DNA of 64,000 bases, from the NCBI RefSeq assembly GCF_020627745.1, contig NZ_JAHDGE010000005.1, positions 19,437 to 83,436 of the forward strand, given 5' to 3'. This stretch comes from Pseudooctadecabacter sp. (GTDB lineage: Bacteria > Pseudomonadota > Alphaproteobacteria > Rhodobacterales > Rhodobacteraceae). This document shows, one piece after another, positions 60,540 to 64,000 of this stretch. Every line of letters starts with the position of its first letter. Position 1 is the first letter of the stretch. The notes below the pieces were generated by a model. The model saw only the letters and a program-made list of their open reading frames with translations. It was not told where the DNA came from and did no database searches. A program made the position numbers and the translations under genes.

Positions 60540-62606
60540 ATGAAAATCTGTCACATCGCACTGGGCGGCTGCCTGACCGCACCACATGTCAACTACGGTG
60601 TGACGGAAGACACAGGCGGTCATATCGCATATGTTCTGGGGGCTGCGCGGGCGCAGGCGGCGCGGCCCGAGACCACATCAGTCGAGATTGTCACCCGCGC
60701 CTTTGACGCCCCCCATCTGGGCGCTGTCCACGCCCAAGAAGTGCAGGATGTCGGGCCCAAGCTGACCATCCGCCGCATCTGGAGCCCCAATCGCGGATAT
60801 CTGACCAAAGAGGCATTGAGCGCTGAAATTCCGGCCCTTGTCACAGCCTTTCTCGCGGATCTTCGCAGCCGCGCCGACCGCCCGGACATCATCCATGCGC
60901 ATTTCGCGGATGCCGCCGAACTTGCTCTCGCGGCACGCAAGACGTTTGGCATTCCTGTTGTGTACACGCCGCATTCACTGGCGCTGAGCAAAACAGGGGC
61001 CGAGGCCTGCACGATACGGATCACACGTGAGACCGAAGCGTTGAAGCGCAGCGATGCGACGATTGTGTCGTCCCGCGATGAAAGCGATGTGCAGGTTGAT
61101 GCCTATGGCGCGGGGTTGCAGGCACGGGTGCATCGGGTCGCCCCCGGGGTGACCGTGACCCGCAGGCCGGACAGGGCGGCTGCGGGTGCGATGCTTCGGG
61201 GCCTGAACGACCCGGACCGTCCGATGATATTGGCCGTAGCACGGCCTGTGGCGCGCAAGAACCTTGTCGGTTTGGCCCGTATCTATGCGGCGTCAAAGGC
61301 GCTGCAAGCGCGGGCCAATCTGGTCATCTTGGCGGGCCAGCACCAGACCGCAGCACGAGGCAACGCCGAACTGCAAGGACAGCTGGCGAGTCTCAAGACC
61401 ATTGCACGGATGCCCCAGACGGCAGGTCGCATGGCATTGCCGCCGTCGCATCGTCCGCAAGATGTGCTGGCGCTTTATGATGCAGCGGCGAGGGGCGGCG
61501 GGATTTTTGCAAATCTGGCAGTCCACGAACCGTTCGGCCTGACTTTGCTCGAGGCCGCTGCCCACGGTTTGCCAGTGGTGGCCACCCGCGACGGGGGGCC
61601 GTGCGATATCGTCAGCGATCTGTCCTGCGGGTTGTGTGTGGACCCCGCAGATCATGCTGCATCCGAGGCGGCGATGATGTCCCTGCTGACGGACCGGACC
61701 CGTTGGTCAGCCGCATCCGATCACGGACGGACGGGTGTTGCCCGTTATGACTGGGCGACGTGGGCCGACAAGGTGAATGACATTTATGCAGCGGTGCAGC
61801 GCCCAATGCGGGGGGGTGCGTATCACAACACGCGACCTTTGCTGGTCAGCGATATCGACAATACGCTGACGGGGGACCGCGCAGCCTGTGGACGGTTCGC
61901 CAACTGGACAGCAACGGCGCAAGCAACCTTTGCGGTGGCCACCGGCCGGTCTGTCTGCGAAGCGCGGCGTGTTCTGGCCAAGTGGGCGTTGCCGGAACCT
62001 TATGCCCTTGTCACGTCTGTCGGGACAGAAATCTATCTGCGCAACCACAACGGGCGGTTCGTGCTGGACCGCGATTTTGCCAAGCGGCTGGAGGCGGGTT
62101 GGGACCGTGCCGGAGTGATGGCCGCGCTGAAACGTGCAGGGTTCGTGTTTCAGGCGCAGGTAGAACAGCGACGCTGGAAACTCAGCGGGTTCGGCACGGC
62201 GCAGGAGGCTGCCCGGATCGAGGCCTATCTGGCGCGGCGCAGCCTGCCGGTGCGGGTGGTGGCCTCTCACGGGCGGTTGATCGACGTGCTGCCGCGTGCA
62301 GGGGGCAAGGCGCGGGCTGTGGCCGCGCTTGCCCGCAGGCTGGGCGTTGCGGGGCGCAATGTCATCGTGGCGGGTGACAGCGGCAACGATGCCGACATGC
62401 TGGAGGCTGCGCGCCCGGACGGATTGTCCGGCATCGGCCACGGGATCGTCGTCGCCAACGCCCTGCCCGAGGTTCTCACTGGTTTGCCGCATCACGTCTA
62501 CCGGTCGCCGCTGGCCCATGCGGACGGCGTGTTAGATGGTTTGGCACGATTGGGTCATGCCCAGCCGGTTAAAGGGCAGACGGCTGCCCTGGAGGCTGCA
62601 GAATGA
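60540..62606 (+). CDS. Sucrose-phosphate synthase fused to sucrose-phosphate phosphatase
   Basis: 688 residues in two enzymes. The N-terminal GT4 glycosyltransferase (about 1-430) starts MKICHIALGGCLTAP, has GVTEDTGGHIAYV and the donor-site motif HEPFGLTLLEAAAHGLPVVAT (E-x7-E). The C-terminal HAD phosphatase (about 440-680) has DIDNTLTGD (DxDxT nucleophile), ATGRS and GDSGNDADML. This is the layout of bifunctional SPS/SPP, so sucrose or a near relative such as mannosylfructose is made as a compatible solute. ACGGAGG precedes the ATG at 60540. It overlaps the next gene by 4 nt. Confidence 0.85.
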   Translation: MKICHIALGGCLTAPHVNYGVTEDTGGHIAYVLGAARAQAARPETTSVEIVTRAFDAPHLGAVHAQEVQDVGPKLTIRRIWSPNRGYLTKEALSAEIPALVTAFLADLRSRADRPDIIHAHFADAAELALAARKTFGIPVVYTPHSLALSKTGAEACTIRITRETEALKRSDATIVSSRDESDVQVDAYGAGLQARVHRVAPGVTVTRRPDRAAAGAMLRGLNDPDRPMILAVARPVARKNLVGLARIYAASKALQARANLVILAGQHQTAARGNAELQGQLASLKTIARMPQTAGRMALPPSHRPQDVLALYDAAARGGGIFANLAVHEPFGLTLLEAAAHGLPVVATRDGGPCDIVSDLSCGLCVDPADHAASEAAMMSLLTDRTRWSAASDHGRTGVARYDWATWADKVNDIYAAVQRPMRGGAYHNTRPLLVSDIDNTLTGDRAACGRFANWTATAQATFAVATGRSVCEARRVLAKWALPEPYALVTSVGTEIYLRNHNGRFVLDRDFAKRLEAGWDRAGVMAALKRAGFVFQAQVEQRRWKLSGFGTAQEAARIEAYLARRSLPVRVVASHGRLIDVLPRAGGKARAVAALARRLGVAGRNVIVAGDSGNDADMLEAARPDGLSGIGHGIVVANALPEVLTGLPHHVYRSPLAHADGVLDGLARLGHAQPVKGQTAALEAAE

Positions 62607-63868
62607 GAGGGCCGATCGGATATTTCGTGCACCATCAGGGGCGCGGTCACGCAGAACGCTGTGCTGCCGTGGTCAACGCCCTGCCACTGGATCAGCCGGT
62701 GACCGTTTTTTGCGCACGTACAGACATTTTCCCCGACTTCAATCGGCCAGTCGAAATGGTGAAGCTTCCGTCCCTGTTTGAAGCCACGGGTGACGAGGAC
62801 ATAGAGGATACGACCCGCCCGCCCGACACCGTGCACTGCGCCCCCTTGGGGTGGCCCGGCATCCGCCGCGCCATGGCGACCCTGGCGGGGTGGTTCGCAA
62901 GTGACAATCCGGTTTTGATGATTTCCGACGTGTCTGCTGAAGTGGCGCAACTGTCGCGTATTTGTTCGGTGCCCCATGTGATGGTGCTGCAACATGGCGC
63001 GCGTGGCGATGCGGGTCACACGGCCGCCTATGACGGCGCGGCGGGAATTCTGTGTGCCGCAGATGAGGCGCTGGCGCAGACGGACTGGCCGGACAGCATG
63101 CGGCGCAAGACGCATTTTGCCGGCGGTCTGGGTGTGTCCGTGACGCGTCCGGACGCAGGTGCCCGCAATCGCGCGCGGCGTAGGTTGGGCGTGCCGTCCG
63201 GGGCGCGGATGATTTTGGTGATGTCGGGCGGCGGGGGCAGCGGATTTGCCTCGGCCCCGCTTGGTGTCGGTGCGCGGGCGGTGCCTGATGCCCAGTGGAT
63301 CACCATTGGCCAGATCGCACGGGACTGGCACGCGACAGAACCCGCGAACCTGCGTCACGATGGATGGGTCGATGATGTCGCGTCCTATCTGGCAGCGGCA
63401 GACGTGGTGATCGCGTCGACAGGCAACACAACGTGTCACCAGATTTTGGCCGCCGAACGTCCGTGGCTGGCGATCCCGGAATGGCGCTACTTCGATGAAC
63501 AGGTGGAAAAGGCACGCGCGCTGGACAGGGCGGGCGCTGCAACACATCAGGCGGCCTTCCCGTCAAGCGTTGAACACTGGGCTGTTGCCCTGTCGCGCAC
63601 CCTGCAAACCCACGACCCTGCCCGCCAACGCGCCCTCGTGCGGAGCGATGCGGCGCAGACAACCGCCGACTGGCTGGTGGCGCTGGCGGCGCGGCTGCGC
63701 CCTTCCAACCCGATTGCCATACCGATCTCCTCCCCCCAGAAAGGATCTGACCATGCCGAACGTCGTGACGTTTCCCGACCCCTCCACACCGTCCCTCAGC
63801 CCGCGCACGCAACCGCGTCCGGTCAGCGTTCTAACCCTCGCACGGGGGCGGGCGGCGCATCTGCATAA
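62603..63868 (+). CDS. MurG-like GT-B glycosyltransferase
   Basis: 421 residues. GYFVHHQGRGHAERCAAVVNAL is a GT-B N-terminal motif (G-x-GH). The later MILVMSGGGGSGFAS, HDGWVDDVASYLAAADVVIASTGNTTCHQILAAERPWLAIPEWRYFDEQVEKARAL matches the UDP-sugar binding half of MurG/UDP-GlcNAc transferases. The last about 40 residues are Pro/Arg-rich and overlap the next gene for 116 nt in another frame, so the true C-terminus may be non-functional tail. Coupled to the sucrose-phosphate synthase gene by a 4-nt overlap. Confidence 0.82.
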   Translation: MRGPIGYFVHHQGRGHAERCAAVVNALPLDQPVTVFCARTDIFPDFNRPVEMVKLPSLFEATGDEDIEDTTRPPDTVHCAPLGWPGIRRAMATLAGWFASDNPVLMISDVSAEVAQLSRICSVPHVMVLQHGARGDAGHTAAYDGAAGILCAADEALAQTDWPDSMRRKTHFAGGLGVSVTRPDAGARNRARRRLGVPSGARMILVMSGGGGSGFASAPLGVGARAVPDAQWITIGQIARDWHATEPANLRHDGWVDDVASYLAAADVVIASTGNTTCHQILAAERPWLAIPEWRYFDEQVEKARALDRAGAATHQAAFPSSVEHWAVALSRTLQTHDPARQRALVRSDAAQTTADWLVALAARLRPSNPIAIPISSPQKGSDHAERRDVSRPLHTVPQPAHATASGQRSNPRTGAGGASA

Positions 63869-64000
63869 CGTGATCTTGGGGCTGACCCGTCAGAACCACC
63901 CGCCGGTTGAACTGATTATCGGGGTGATGCAGGACGCACCTTATGAGGATCTGCCCGCAACAGATTTTCCGATCCGGCAAATCCATATCAAGGGGGAGGA
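63753..64000 (+). CDS. GT2-type glycosyltransferase, cut by the window end
   Basis: The frame from the ATG at 63753 stays open to the last base (82 codons). After a Pro-rich leader it reads VSVLTLARGRAAHLHNVILGLTRQNHPPVELIIGVMQ, the start of a family 2 glycosyltransferase (nucleotide-binding strand and helix). AAAGGA is 8 nt before the ATG. It overlaps the end of the gene at 62603 by 116 nt. The catalytic DXD lies beyond the window. Confidence 0.75.
   Translation, partial: MPNVVTFPDPSTPSLSPRTQPRPVSVLTLARGRAAHLHNVILGLTRQNHPPVELIIGVMQDAPYEDLPATDFPIRQIHIKGE

Overview
The window looks like chromosomal DNA of a marine alphaproteobacterium of the Rhodobacterales (Roseobacter group). The evidence is the GC-rich coding style, a petP/petR-type regulator pair, the xseB-ispA-dxs and rimP-nusA-ylxR-infB gene orders, an NDUFA9-like complex I protein, DUF5928-type and Hint-domain proteins, and a family of GC-hairpin/T-tract elements behind several genes. 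This placement comes from recognising protein families, not from a database search. Gene density is about 90 percent. I see no insertion sequence, prophage, integrase or CRISPR array, and one tRNA.

Layout. 0-5.4 kb (mostly minus): isoprenoid genes dxs and ispA, xseB, a histone-deacetylase-like hydrolase, an orphan OmpR-type response regulator and a MarR regulator. 5.5-12.2 kb: ilvE, an EamA exporter, a PQQ-type sugar dehydrogenase, queG, a GST, mtgA and a Hint-domain protein. 12.4-19.3 kb: glutamate synthase gltB and gltD, separated by a secreted protein of unknown function. 19.5-26.3 kb: uppP, an NDUFA9-like protein, tRNA-Leu(CAG), RNase D, and the envelope run kdsD-lptC-lptA-lptB followed by hpf and ptsN, without the rpoN gene often found there. 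26.3-34.5 kb: a surface-glycan block with a two-domain sulfotransferase, a Core-2/I-branching-type glycosyltransferase, two tandem paralogous glycosyltransferases, galU, cysQ (which clears the PAP made by sulfotransferases) and an orphan ABC-2 permease. 34.5-39.9 kb: an SH3 protein, alkB, dnaK-dnaJ and radC. 39.9-48.4 kb: a periplasmic-binding/OmpA fusion, a membrane-anchored unknown, secA, a parvulin isomerase, argJ, mutT and a 45-residue protein. 48.4-53.9 kb: the transcription/translation operon rimP-nusA-ylxR-infB.

54-60.5 kb is the most interesting stretch. It holds a compact set of small membrane or amphipathic proteins (DUF3618-like, holin-like, two DUF883/ElaB-like), two convergent AI-2E-family permeases and a YihY/BrkB protein. 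Three transcription units there begin with a perfect GGAAC-N17-CGTT sequence, the published consensus of the alphaproteobacterial general stress sigma factor EcfG. A one-mismatch version precedes the sucrose-phosphate synthase/phosphatase fusion at 60.5 kb. My reading is an envelope- and osmo-stress regulon that has not been noted at this locus. 60.5-64 kb continues with a MurG-like glycosyltransferase and a glycosyltransferase cut by the window end.

Other regulation visible in the sequence: a promoter plus terminator-like attenuator in the rimP operon leader, a probable heat-shock promoter before dnaK, a hairpin between dnaK and dnaJ, and a dnaJ terminator that contains the start codon of radC.
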